Source: Azolla caroliniana (lineage: Eukaryota > Polypodiophyta). Taken from it: 64,000 nucleotides of DNA. The notes under the pieces were generated by a model, which was not told the DNA's origin, made no database searches, and saw nothing but the letters and a program-made list of their open reading frames with translations. This document shows, piece after piece, positions 22,256-32,989 of this stretch (its first letter is position 1; each line of letters opens with the position of its first letter). The stretch covers positions 14,074,001 to 14,138,000 of the forward strand of contig JBHGNT010000004.1 in the NCBI GenBank assembly GCA_043228905.1, written 5' to 3'. Both the position numbers and the translations under genes were made by a program.

Positions 22256-22267
22256 TGGTATTAGAGC
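22256..22267 (+). other. Copia primer-binding site
   Basis: TGGTATTAGAGC, one change from the standard plant copia site, directly after the LTR. It is followed by GCGAGGGTTGAG, which is also found after the primer site at 52359. Confidence 0.75.
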
Positions 22268-22341
22268 GCGAGGGTTGAGAACCTCTGCAGCCAACGAGCA
22301 ATTACTGACGACAAACGCTAACACCCGGTAAAGGGCGAATG

Positions 22342-23285
22342 ATGGATAGAGGTATGACAAGTTCGCTTCCGATAGAGAAGCTTGACAGACACAACTATGC
22401 ATCTTGGTCATACAAGATGTACCGGTATCTGCTCGGACATGGATACTGGAGTTATGTTTGCGAATGAAATAGTGTTGGAGTCATCACAAAAGGATTTCCT
22501 GGCATGGGAACAAGGAGCAAGCAGAGTTCTATACTGCCTTACGTCCTCCATGCACGACCAGATGATCAATTACATTAGAGATGCTAAGACACCAAAACAT
22601 GCTTGGGAAAATCTGAAAAAGATTTTTGCCGCAAGTATGTGAGCCCGCAAGCTACAACTTTGGCAAGAATTGAACAATATCAAACAAAAGGATATGTCAG
22701 TTTCAAACTACACCGCGAAGATAAAGGAGATTTGAGATGCATTAGGGTTCATTGACATCATGATAGATGAAGAGGAAATGGTGCAAATCTGCCTCGGTGA
22801 TTTGGCTCAAAGGTACGGGCCCATCCGAACCACTATCCTCACCTAGGAGAAACCACCATCCTTCTTCGACTTGCAATCAATGCTCATGGTTGAAGAAAAC
22901 CATGCGAGTGGGTCAAGGATCACTCAATTGGACAACCGGATGCTGTACACAGAGGCGGATCGACCCCATGGGCGTGGTGGACTAGGTGGATTGGCATGCA
23001 ATGCAGGCGGCCCACAAGAGCAGAACCAGAGGCACAACAATAGTGTTGACATCAGTTATGGACACCTCCACTAGTAGGGGGAGTAAAGGTGGCACCGGAA
23101 ACCGGCAAGGTAAAAACGACATAAAATGCTCGTACTGTGGCAAGAAAGGCCACCGAGAAAGCGAGTGCTGGAAGAAACATGCCGATTCAGATAAATCCAG
23201 ATCCAGAACCGACAAAGCTCGCACTATGCTAAAGGATCAAAAGGATCCGAAACCAGAAATACCGGAGAAGGGCCAGCCTTTGTGA
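22342..23285 (+). pseudogene. Copia gag of the split element
   Basis: Starts ATG at 22342 (MDRGMTSSLPIEKLD) and continues NYASWSYKMYRYLLGHGYW, as in the gag at 52443. A frameshift follows within 100 bp and more stops after it. The UBN2-like Gag body can be followed in shifting frames (for example MINYIRDAKTPKHAWENLKK near 22560-22620). A complete zinc knuckle CSYCGKKGHRESEC lies near 23127-23170. No functional product is possible. Confidence 0.85.
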
Positions 23286-25230
23286 TGAAGCACAAGGTGA
23301 ACTCGATGAAGAAGACCACTTCCAAATTAGAGGAAGTGTGGTATGTGGACTCCGGAGCGTCTAACCACATGACAAGCCACCAAGAGTGGTTCTTGTTTCT
23401 GGAAATGCCGGAGCAACCGGGAGTTGTCGAAATCGGAGACGACACTCTTGACCTGATTGTACATGTCGGAGAAGTTCCTTTAAGCCATGTCGGAGAAAAG
23501 GGAAAGCTCATGAACATACTACATGTTCCGAAAATCATAAAGAACCTGGTGTCGGTCGGGCATATCGTTGACCAGGGGTTGCAGGTGCGGTTCACGCACC
23601 TTGGGTGCTTCATAGAGGAAGAAGGCTAGATAATCACGCAACGGTGCAGGGATGAGAGGATATTCATCGTCAACACCAATGATGTCGGCACCGCTATGTT
23701 TGGAAAAGGACAAAAGATCGAATTAGACATTGATCTCTTGGACAAGCGGATCGGCCACATCAACCATCAGAAGCTTCAAGACTTGCAATCGAAACAAGTT
23801 GTTTTCGGATTGCCAAAATTTAGTGGCCGGAAGACCCAAATTTGTGAAAACCTGCCAACTCAGGAAGCAACACCAACTTCCCTCCCCAATCGAAAGAAAC
23901 TGGAGCCGTAATAACCTCGATCTAATACATTCGGATGCATGGGGACCGGCACAGAACATTAGTCTTGGCGGGGGCCGATATTTTGTTTCCTTCATCAACG
24001 ACTACAGTCGACACACATGGATCGAGAAGAAAAGCGAAGTCTTCGACTATTTCTAGAACATGCAAAGTCTTGTTGAACGGGAAATGGAGAGGAAGATCAA
24101 GTGCCTGTGGTCGGATGGCCGAAAAGAATTTTTTTCCGGCCAAGTCAATAGTCATCTACAGCAGAAAGGAATTCAGAGAGAATTCAGTTGCACGTACACA
24201 CCGGAACAAAACAGTGTGGCTGAGAGGAAGAACCGGTCGATTGTCGACGCGGCAAGGGCAATGCTTGAGGAGAAAAGCATGCCCAAATTCTATTGGGGTG
24301 AGGTTGTGAGGTCGGTCGTCTACATCCAAAACTGGATCGGGGAGAAGGTGTCAGCACACGAGCTGTAGTTCTGGCGGAAGCCAAATTTAAGGCACCTTCA
24401 GACATTTGGTAGCGTAGCATATGTGCATGTACTGCTGAATGAGAAGTGGAGAAAGCTAGACCCAAAGTCGAAGAAGTGCATCCTTGTCGGCTACTCACAT
24501 GAGCAAAAGGGTTATAAGTGCCCAAACAAAACAAATTCTAGTGAGCCGAGATGTCGAATTTGATGAGTCGGCATCAAGGTAATCTCTACTCTCCGATGTC
24601 CAATTCCGAACTGATTCCGGAGGATGAGGCCAGTGAGCCTAAACCAGTTCGGGCAGGTTCCACAACTCTAGATGAGAGTCTGATCTCGTTCTAGTTCAGT
24701 GGGCCAAACGAGCGACTAAGTTGGAATGACCAGTAAGATTGAGAGTCGGCGAGCAGCGGAGACTCAACCATGCTCTCCTCGTGTAAGGAACCAAGGAGAT
24801 GTTTCACACGCAAGGAAAAGGGGGAAAAGTAGATGTTGGAGTATGACACCGGCAGAGGCAAGTCAGATTAGAGTGAGTTCGACTCCGGAAAGAACAAAGA
24901 CGGACCTTCGGGAATGAAGTCTGAGTTGGCCAAGAGGGCCCTCAAATCGGCTAACGAGAAGTTATGCCAATCTACTCGCCAGAAGAACCCTGTAAAGGGG
25001 TACGAGTACAATGAGTACATGGCGCATCACCATGCATACATTACGAAAGTAGCAGAAGTGCGTGAGCCAGAGAGATATGCAGAAGAGGCAAAGGATGCAA
25101 ATTGGTATGCCATTATGGAGGAAGATATGCACGCACTCACAGAAAATGAGATGTGGGATTTCGTGGGCATACTGAAAGGAGTGAAGACGATCGGTTGCTG
25201 GTGGGTATACAAAGTCACCGAATGTAGGCG
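23286..25230 (+). pseudogene. Copia protease, integrase and stub of reverse transcriptase
   Basis: Protease has VWYVDSGASNHMTSH with the catalytic Asp intact (near 23349). The GAG-pre-integrase block (KRIGHINHQKLQDLQSKQ) and integrase core (IHSDAWGPAQN, SDGRKEF, EQNSVAERKNRSIVD) lie at 23740-24240; the His/Cys zinc site has lost its Cys pair by frameshift near 23850. The integrase end CILVGYSHEQKGYKC is at 24480-24520. A reverse transcriptase stub (NEYMAHHHAYITK to WWVYKV) lies at 25010-25217. Stops and frameshifts are frequent. Confidence 0.85.
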
Positions 25231-25275
25231 AGAGTCACCGGAACGGAGAGCCTAAGCCAATGCCAACCGAGAAAG

Positions 25276-25943
25276 TGTTGGGAAACAGGTCCCTCCGGAT
25301 GGGAAGGGATAAGAACAGTGCCGATGAACAAACTCGGCCTCGGCCGAAACCGGATGAGGAGGACCCGGCTACGGAGAGCCGGATGGTGCAGACCCGGTAT
25401 GAACCGGATGAGGAGTACCCGGCTACGAAGAGCCGGATGATGCAGACCCGGTATGAACCGGATGAGGAGTACCCGCCTACGGAGAGCCGGATAGTGCAGA
25501 CCCGGTATGAACCAAATGAGGAGTACACGGCTACGGAGAGCCGGATGATGCAGACCCGGTATGAACCGGATGAGGAGTACCCGCCTACGAAGAGCCGGAT
25601 AGTGCAGACCCGGTATGAACCAAATGAGGAGTACACGGCTACGGAGAGCCGGATGATGCAGACCCGGTATGAACCGGATGAGGAGTACCCGACTACGGAG
25701 AGCCGGATGGTGCAGGCCCGGTGAGAACCGGATGAGGAGCACCCGGCTACGGAGAGCCGGATGATGCAGACCCGGTGAGAACCGGAGGAAGAGACATATT
25801 CGTAAATATGTTTCTGAGAGCCCATCGAGGCAATATTTGTAAATAGCCGAAAAGTCATATTAGTATAAATATGACTTAGGGCAAACTTTTAGATGTTGTT
25901 GTCATTCTTGTTGGTAAAAATATAGCGAGAGCACGTAACTGTG

Positions 25944-25975
<32 letters not shown>

Positions 25976-26262
25976 AAGAGGTCGTTGCCTCTGTTGTAAC
26001 CGCCGCCTGTGGCGAAGATCTGTGAGCACGAGGTCGTTGCCTCAGTGAACTCACTATTGTACATTCTTACATAGTGACAGTTTGCAGCCTGTGGGCTGCC
26101 GTGGTTTTTCCCCTAGTTTGGGGTTTTCCACGTAAACCTCCTGTGTACCTTTTTCTCTCCTTTGCGTCGCGTGTTTTTTTTTTTCGTTTCCTGTTTTCTG
26201 TGTATGAAAAGAATCTCGGTTGTGGCCGAGTGTCGTGGATAAGGAGCGTTGAGTTCCCGTCA
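25276..26262 (+). mobile_element. 5' LTR with 8-unit minisatellite
   Basis: TGTTGGGAAAC to TTCCCGTCA, 987 bp. The first third is a 54-bp tandem repeat (25347-25778); the rest holds a (GA)n run at about 25950-25975 and a T-rich stretch near 26167. It is matched by 30069-30922. Confidence 0.95.
25347..25778 (+). repeat. 54-bp minisatellite, 8 units, in the 5' LTR
   Basis: 432 bp equals exactly eight 54-bp units. Each holds GGATGAGGAG, ACGGAGAGCCGGATG and CAGACCCGGTATGAA or variants. 54 is a multiple of three and most units lack stops, so long frames run through on both strands (RYEPDEEYPATESRMMQT on plus). Units 4 and 6 share CCAAATGAG variants and units 3 and 5 share other variants, pointing to duplication of a two-unit block. 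Confidence 0.95.
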
Positions 26263-26264
26263 AG

Positions 26265-26276
26265 TGGTATCAGAGC
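26265..26276 (+). other. Copia primer-binding site
   Basis: TGGTATCAGAGC, a perfect match, two bases after the 5' LTR. Confidence 0.9.
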
Positions 26277-26291
26277 GAAACGACACAGAAA

Positions 26292-27197
26292 ATGGACGAA
26301 TCGTTTGGCGGCATGTTCAAGCTCACCGGCTCCAACTATTCAGTGTGGAAGTCGAAGATGAGGGACATGCTCGTGGTTAAAGACCTCTGGCTGTCGGTTC
26401 AGTTCGGGGACAAGAGACCGGACAAAATCGACGCCGCGATATGGGAGGTGATGCATATGAAGACAACGGCGTACATACGGTGCTTCATCGACATGAGCCT
26501 GTACAACAACTTCAATGAAGAGAGCCAGGTTCATGAGCTCTGGGAGAAGATCGGCATAATGTTTCAAAACAAAAATGTTGTTAATCAGGTCTCGGTATTC
26601 CGGAAGCTAGTAAGACTCCGGTACCAAGATGGCTCCAGCATGGCGAAGCATATGATTGCCTTCCAGGGGCTGATACACCAGGCAACGTCACTGGAAGTAC
26701 CTCTCGCCGATGAGGTACTAGCGCTACTCCTGCTCGGTTCCCTCCCGTATAGCTCGGAGTCGTTGGTTGTCACTTTGGGCAACGCCGGGCCGGAAGGAAA
26801 ATGGTTATCCCTAGCAAGAGTAAAGTCGAGCTTGCTAGATGAGGAGGCACGTCGGAAAGATAAAGATACGAGCTCCGACTCCAAAGCGCTACTTACCGAA
26901 TCGGAACGCGGAAGACATAGAAACCGTAGTCCCTAGAACCGGGAGAAGTCGGGGACATGGTCAAAGTCAAGGGGGAGGCCTACTTGCTTCTACTGCGGGA
27001 AGCCGGGACACTTCCAAAAGAACTGCCGGCATTTCCGTAAAGACAAGGAAATTGACGGTACCGATTCGAAGAAAACCCCGGACCGGAACGGTAAAGACCG
27101 GAGGGGGCCGGACCGGAAGGGAACGACAGCAATCGCGGCAAGTGAAGAGGAGTTGATGCTCATCACCGAGGAGAGTGAGAAGGGAACGGTGTCATGA
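26292..27197 (+). pseudogene. Copia Gag with one stop
   Basis: ATG at 26292 (MDESFGGMFKLTGSNYSVW). A UBN2-type capsid follows (VWKSKMRDMLVVKDLW, LWEKIGIMFQNKNVVNQV, LLLLGSLPYSSESLV), then a basic linker, a TAG at 26934-26936 (CAA or CAG in the related minus copy at about 36050), and in the same frame the zinc knuckle CFYCGKPGHFQKNC near 26983-27025. It ends with LMLITEESEKGTVS at 27197. The Gag would package the element RNA. Apart from the single transition stop it is intact over 300 codons. Confidence 0.9.
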
Positions 27198-30058
27198 AGT
27201 TCAGCAAAGGGAGCCTTATTGTGGCTCAGGCCCGGAAGTTAAACACGTTGTACCTGATGAATGCCCGGTTATGTCCGGAAGAAGTGAACGTGGCATCCAA
27301 CACTACCGGTGAGCTGTGGCACAAGAGGCTGTGTCACATGAGCGAGAAGGGGATGAAGAGGCTTGCAGACGACAACCTCATTCCAGTGAAGAACGTGCAC
27401 TTAGAGAAGTGCACTGATGGTCTGGCCGGGAAGCAGAACCAGACCTCCTTCCGACCAAGGCCACCGATGAGACGTAATGCACCACTGGAGTTGGTGCATA
27501 CGGATGTGTGTCAGGTAGACACGAAGTCACATGCCAGAGCGCAGTACTTCGTGACGTTCATAGATGACCACAGCCGGAAGCTGTGGGCCACACCGTTGAA
27601 GACGAAGAATTAGGTGTTATCCGTCTTCAAAGAGCTCCACGCGAGAGTGGAAAGAGAAACCAGTCAGAAGCTGAAGGCGGTTCGAGCAGATAACGGAGGA
27701 GAGTATAGGGGGCAGTTTGAGGAGTACTGCCGCTCGAAGGGAATCCGACTCGAATTTACCGTGCCGAAGACGCCGGAACTAAACGGACTAGCTGAGAGGA
27801 TGAACCGGACCATAATGGAGAGGGTCCGGAGTATGCTAGCGCATGCAAAACTACCCAAGAAGTTTTGGGCCGAGGCACTGTCAACGGCGACATACGTGAT
27901 AAATAGATCACCCTCAGTACCCTTGGACGGAGACACGCCACAGAGAGTGTGGACCGGTAAGGAAGTATCCTACCGGCATCTGAAGCTGTTCAGGTGTCTC
28001 GCGTCCGTGCATGTAGCTAAGGACCGGAGAGGAAAGTTAGATCCAAAGACCCGGCCATGCATATTCCTCGGTTACGGTGACGATGAGTTCGGCTACCGAG
28101 TGTGGGACCCGGTTGACAAGAAGGTATTCCGGAGTCGAGATATTATCTTCATGGAGAACAAGACGCTCGCTGATTGGGAGTCAGAGAAGAAGATAATGAA
28201 CTCCGAGTCGACCGGTAAGGATAGACTCTACGATGAGAAGACCCAACCGGCAAGAGACCGGTTAGCACTCGAGGAACCAGCCGGTTACGGTGAGGATACC
28301 GAATCGACAGAAGAAGAAGTAGAGGAAGCTGAGACCGGAACCGGCCAAGACCCCGAATCGGATTCGGATGAAGAGCATATGGATGAGCCGATCACCGAAG
28401 CCCAGAGACGGAGATATCCTCTCAGAGAGAGAAGGGCCCCCCGGAGATTTCCGGATGCAGAGCATGTTCTGCTGACCGATGAGGGGGAGCCGGAAAGCTT
28501 CGAAGAAGCGAAGGAAGACACCCACAGCCGAAAATGGTTAAGTGCCATGCAGGATGAGATGGATTCCCTGCATGAGAACCATACGTACGAATTGGTGGAG
28601 TTGCCGAAAGGAAAGCGGGCACTCCGAAACAAGTGGGTGTACAAGTTGAAACCAAGAGATGCCGGCAACCCCCCGAGATACAAAGCCATGATCATAGTGA
28701 AGGGGTTCCAACAAAAGAAGGGCGTGGACTTCGACGAGATATTTGCCCCGGTTGTAAAGATGAACTCCATCCGGACGGTGCTGAGTATAGCGGCAAGCAT
28801 GGACCTCGAGGTAGAGCAGCTAGACGTGAAGATGACATTCCTTCACGGCGACCTCGAAGAGGAGATCTACATGCAGCAACCGGAGGGATTTGTGGAGAAT
28901 GGGAAGGAGCACCTGGTATGCCGGTTGAAGAAGAGCCTCTACGGGTTGAAGCAGGCCCCTCGGCAATGGTACCGGAAGTTCGATTCCTTCATGACCGATC
29001 AAGGGTACCACAAGACGCAGGCCGATCACTGCGTGTTTGTGAAGAAGTTTGAAGGAGGCGATTTCCTGATACTCCTTCTGTACGTGGATGACATGTTGAT
29101 CGTCGGACGGGACCAAGTCAAAATACAGATGCTGAAGAAGGCTCTCAACCAGACCTTCTCAATGAAAGACTTGGGTCCGGCAAGACAGATGCTGGGGATG
29201 CACATCATTCTGGACCGGTCAGCGAAGCAATTATGGCTATCACAGGAGAAGTACGTGACAAAGGTGCTTCACCGGTTCAACATGTCAGAAGCGAAACCGG
29301 TCGGATCGACACTTCCGGCAAACTGCAAGCTATCCGGTAAGCAAAGCCCGAAGACGAAAGCAGAGAAGACGGATATGATGAAGATTCCATATGCCTCTGC
29401 CGTCGGGAGCTTGATGTACGCTATGGTGTGTACCCGACCGGATATAGGATATGCAGTTGGAGTGGTGAGCCGGTTTATGAGCAATCCCGGCAAGGAGCAC
29501 TGGAACGCGGTCAAATGGATACTCTGGTATTTGAAGGGCACTTCAAATATGTGTCTCCGATTCGGCTCCAGAAAACCTCAACTGGACGGTTTCACCGATT
29601 CGGACATGTTAGCTGATGTGGATACCAGCCGGTCTACATCCGGATATGTAAGGACATATGCAAGGGGAGCTGTTTCGTGGCAGTCGAGGCTGCAGAAGAC
29701 GGTTGCTTTGTCAACCACAGAGGCGGAGTACATTGCGGCTGTGGAAGCCGGCAAGGAAATATTATGGATGAAGGACTTCATCGGAGAGCTCGGTATTCGG
29801 CAAGATGAATACCGACTCTATTGCGACAGTCAAAGTGCCATCCACCTTGCTAAGAATGCAGCCTACCATTCCCGGACAAAGCATATCCAACGGAGGTACC
29901 ACTGGATCCGGGAGGCGGTAGATGACCAGGAGTTTGCGCTGACGAAGATCCACACGGCCGAGAACGGGTCAGATATGCTAACCAAAGTGCTGACACCCGA
30001 CAAGCTGGACGCATGCCGGAAGAGGATCGGGCTGGTAAGACACCCCATGCCGGAATGA
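27198..30058 (+). pseudogene. Copia pol lacking protease
   Basis: The minus-strand relative has a protease (DSGAS) between the LMLIT motif and the MKF-KGSLIVA motif; here the two motifs are joined by deletion, removing about 100 codons. What follows is open from 27194 to 30058 except a TAG at 27611-27613 (KTKN*VLSVF, probably CAG). GAG-pre-integrase and the His/Cys zinc site (LWHKRLCHMSEKG) near 27316, integrase core (HTDVCQVD, ADNGGEYRG, LNGLAERMNRTIMER), reverse transcriptase (QLDVKMTFLHG, YVDDMLIVG near 29080), RNase H (TDSDMLADV, STTEAEYIAA, YCDSQSAIHLAKN) end at 30058. The HTDV/ADNGG/E triad is intact. Confidence 0.9.
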
Positions 30059-30066
30059 AGGGGGGG
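30058..30066 (+). other. Polypurine tract
   Basis: AAGGGGGGG two bases before the 3' LTR, right after the pol stop codon. It primes plus-strand DNA synthesis in this family. Confidence 0.8.
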
Positions 30067-30068
30067 TT

Positions 30069-30608
30069 TGTTGGGAAACAGGTCCCTCCGGATGGGAAGG
30101 GAAAAGAACAATGCCGATGAACAAACTCGGCCTCGGCCGAAACCGGATGAGGAGGACCCGGCTACGGAGAGCCGGATCGTGCAAACCCGGTATGAACTGG
30201 ATGAGGAGTACCCGGCTACGGAGAGCCGGATGATGCAGACCTGGTATGAACCGGATGAGGAGTACCCGCCTACGGAGAGCCGGATGGTGCAGACCCGGTA
30301 TGAACCGGAGCCGGATGGTGCAGGCCCGGTGAGAACCGGATGAGGAGCACCCGGCTACGGAGAGCCGGATGGTGCAGGCCCGGTGAGAACCGGATGAGGA
30401 GCACCCGGCTACGGAGAGCCGGATGATGCAGACTCGGTGAGAACCGGAGGAAGAGACATATTCGTAAATATGTTTCTGAGAGCCCATCGAGGCTATATTT
30501 GTAAATAGCCGAAAAGTCATATTAGTATAAATATGACTTAGGGCAAACTTTTAGATGTTGTTGTCATTCTTGTTGGTAAAAATATAGCGAGAGCACGTAA
30601 CTGTGTAC

Positions 30609-30640
<32 letters not shown>

Positions 30641-30922
30641 GTCGTTGCCTCTGTTGTAACCGCCGCCTGTGGCGAAGATCTGTGAGCACGAGGTCGTTGC
30701 CTCAGTGAACTCACTGTTGTACATTCTTACATAGTGACAGTTTGCAGCCTGTGGGCTGCCGTGGTTTTTCCCCTATTTTGGGGTTTTCCACGTAAACCTC
30801 CTGTGTACCTTTTTCTCTCCTTTGCGTCGCGTGTTTTTTTTTTTCATTTCCTGTTTTCTGTGTATGAAAAGAATCTCGGTTGTGGCCGAGCGTCGTGGAT
30901 AAGGAGCGTTGAGTTCCCGTCA
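30069..30922 (+). mobile_element. 3' LTR with shorter minisatellite
   Basis: Same ends as the 5' LTR, 854 bp, followed by GAAAG. The 54-bp array spans 30140-30440: five full units and one 31-bp partial unit. The loss of units accounts for nearly all of the 133-bp length difference between the LTRs. Confidence 0.95.
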
Positions 30923-30927
30923 GAAAG

Positions 30928-31353
30928 GGGGAGGCAAAGCCGGAAAGGCCAAGACCAAGTCATGTGCAGATGTGGTCAAGGGCACCCAATTCAAACAAGA
31001 GTTGGAACGAATCGGAGGCAGCCGATTTACGAGAGGAGTTAGATTCAGAGGAGCCAAATAAACTAGAGGCCAAACGGACAAGAAGGGAGCGGAAGTCGAC
31101 ACAGACATGGAGGAACCGACGGGTGGAGAAGCGCCAGAATCACAATAACAAAGGAGCTGAGATGGGCCTATTGAGCAGAGAAGCCGACCGAGGAGATCGA
31201 GGAGCATAGAACCAGATGGGTCGCTGAAGGAGGAACCAGACCGAACCAGGAGCGTGAGTGAGGTGTGAGGACGCCAGAAGAAGCCGGATGAAAGAACCAG
31301 CTGCCCCGGACACTAACACCACGATCTGGCCTCAAGTTGAGCTTGAGGGTGAC
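30928..31353 (+). other. 3' untranslated part of the split copia
   Basis: Continuation of the element interrupted at 25275. It aligns with 56760-57254 of the related copia (shared words GAAGCCGG, CAAGTTGAGCTTGAGG). No frame is open. It ends in the inverted repeat CTCAAG-TTGAG-CTTGAG (31331-31347) right before the LTR; GAGGGTGAC replaces the usual polypurine GAGGGGGAG. Confidence 0.7.
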
Positions 31354-31791
31354 TGTTGAGTGAGCAAGCTCAACCGGATCCGGATCGATTGGATAAGACA
31401 GAGCCGGATCGTATCAGGAACTAGGAGCCGAATCAGGATCAGGGAGCCGGATTGGAGAGTCGGACCTATGTGTGTACCAGTAGGACATTTAGAGGTCTAC
31501 GCTTCTAGACTACTAGGTAGTAATGGTTCTCGTAGTTAGTGTCAGCCACTCATATGAGCATTAAAGTACATAGTACTTCTGTCAGTCCCTTGTGGACTTG
31601 TATAAAGAGTGCTCACTGAGCACATTCTATGCATAGAGTATTATTTTCTTAATATAGTTTTTGTTATTCTACTCTCTTTGTCTCTCCCACTCTCTATCTG
31701 TGTCTTGTAAGGTTTCCATTAAACTTGTCCTCCCTCTGTTGCTATCCTACTGAACCGGTTTGTCATAAGTTTCCGCATATTAATGTTTACA
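31354..31791 (+). mobile_element. 3' LTR of the split copia (LTR A)
   Basis: 438 bp from TGTTGAGTGAGC to TTTACA. It carries the terminal inverted pair GTTGAG/CTCAAC (31355-31360 and 31369-31374), a TATA-like TATAAAG near 31600 and a near-perfect palindrome GTGCTCACTGAGCAC just after it. It is the left part of a tandemly duplicated unit. Confidence 0.85.
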
Positions 31792-32379
31792 AAGTATTTA
31801 CGTGCATTTACCTATGATGTAACACTTCCATGTAAACTATTTTTTCATATTGAGTGGGCATGATGCAACTTTTTGAACGATTTTTTCTAGGGGGTCATCT
31901 AGGTTTAACTCATATTATTGAGCTTTAGAACTCGAGTAAAACCACATGAGTTCCCCTATTGATGTTTTAGTCATAGATTTGAGTACTACATCTTTGCGCA
32001 CACCACCACCACCACCACCACCACTTGTATCAATTTGTGACTTATGTCAGACTTGTGCAAAATTCAACCGCCATATTGGGATGTGTATGTGCATACCTCA
32101 CACCATCCATTTATTTGAGACATTTTTTTTTAGTAGTTAACACAAGTTTTTTTAAACCTTGTTTTCGTCACTTCTTGAGTCTTATAGGTAGTGACTTATT
32201 TTTATCTCTTTTTCCATCCATTTGCTTGTTACTTGCAAGACTAGCATATATACTTATGAGTGCACTTATTTTTGCATGTAGTATACTTTCTGGACCATAT
32301 CAATACACGTTGGGTTGGCATTTTAATATAAGGCTAACAAGGAAATTACATTGATGCTAGAACCATGGTTGAGCCTCAG
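31792..32379 (+). other. Non-coding segment X, first copy
   Basis: There is no supported gene. A (CAC)n run lies near 32001-32022. The segment is repeated at 37466-38047, where it leads directly into a gypsy leader and gag, so it is probably the end of that gypsy's LTR. It ends at ACCATGG plus TTGAGCCTCAGGGAG, the presumed gypsy primer site. Confidence 0.5.
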
Positions 32380-32484
32380 GGAGCGCGAGCGAGGCGGGAG
32401 GAAACCAGAACGAGCCGGATGAAAGAACCGGCTGCCCTAGACACTAACAGCACGATCCGACCTCAAGTTGAGCTTGAGGGGGAG

Positions 32485-32575
32485 TATTGAGCGAGCAAGC
32501 TCAATCGTATCGGGATCGGTTGGATAAGCTAGAACTAGATCATATTCAGAACCAAAAGCCGGATCTGGATTAGGG
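32485..32575 (+). mobile_element. LTR B, left piece
   Basis: First 91 bp of the duplicated copia LTR, starting TATTGAG (terminal TG mutated to TA) after the polypurine GAGGGGGAG. The terminal inverted pair is ATTGAG/CTCAAT, so both arms changed together relative to LTR A. The LTR resumes at 37127. Confidence 0.75.
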
Positions 32576-32797
32576 TGTGTGAAAATAATGCTTGGCCACA
32601 ACTGAGTCTTCAACAAGGAATAGAAGAGAACAAACTAGAACCGAGATGACACAGAATGTTTATGTGGAAAACCCTAAATAGGGAAAAACCACAGGAGCCC
32701 ACAGACTCCAAACTATCACTATATGAGAAAGGTACAATCAGAAACTCAGAGGCAACGACCTCGAGCTCTGGATCTGTGTCTCACACACACACACACA

Positions 32798-32840
<43 letters not shown>

Positions 32841-32905
32841 CAATATGGTCTCAATGACAACCAGATCTCAACTAGATCCCATCTGGAGGGATCGAAATAC
32901 CAACA
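32576..32905 (-). mobile_element. 3' LTR of the minus-strand copia
   Basis: Minus strand TGTTGGTATTTCG to TTTTCACACA, 330 bp, with GT and GA microsatellites near 32785-32840. Just to its right (minus-strand upstream) is AAGGGGGAGAT, a polypurine tract. It has lost the middle part (CCGGAT-rich) present at 36900-37100. Confidence 0.8.
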
Positions 32906-32989
32906 ATCTCCCCCTTCACTCCAGCATGGGATGTCTCATTAGCCCGATCCACCTTCCGCACACGTCTAGCTTGTAGGTTATCAGCACCT

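Larger units (their letters stand above)
25276..30922 (+). mobile_element. Copia element (Tork/Tnt1-like) with VNTR LTRs and GAAAG target duplication
   Basis: The LTRs are 987 bp (25276-26262) and 854 bp (30069-30922), and GAAAG flanks both sides (25271-25275 and 30923-30927). Primer site at 26265, polypurine tract AAGGGGGGG at 30058-30066. Gag and pol are nearly open, with two CAG-to-TAG stops, but the protease domain is deleted, so it could not process its polyprotein unaided. A related minus-strand copy is at 32576-37126. Lineage is inferred from HKRLCHMSEKGMKRL and the RT motifs. Confidence 0.95.
22121..31791 (+). mobile_element. Decayed copia split by a younger copia
   Basis: Pieces 22121-25275 and 30928-31791 form one plus-strand copia of the same family as 51983-57623. 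The order is truncated 5' LTR, primer site, gag, protease, integrase, a stub of reverse transcriptase, then 3' untranslated region and 3' LTR. Most of reverse transcriptase and all of RNase H are absent: the frame jumps near 25215 from the WWVYKV motif to 3'-region sequence. The younger element at 25276-30922 landed at GAAAG in that 3' region. Confidence 0.85.

Noticed and set aside
25347-25778. CRISPR-like array
   Set aside because: Units are contiguous without unique spacers and sit in an LTR of a plant element, so it is a minisatellite.
25215-25858. Long minus- and plus-strand open frames of repeated 18-residue units, which could be read as a repeat protein
   Set aside because: They lie wholly within LTR minisatellites whose unit length is a multiple of three; the same happens at 29978-30520. 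No start context or conserved protein supports translation.
26074-26361. 95-codon frame across the LTR end, MTVCSLWAAVVFPLVW (repeated at 30734)
   Set aside because: It lies in the LTR and crosses the primer site; hydrophobic appearance comes from T-rich sequence.
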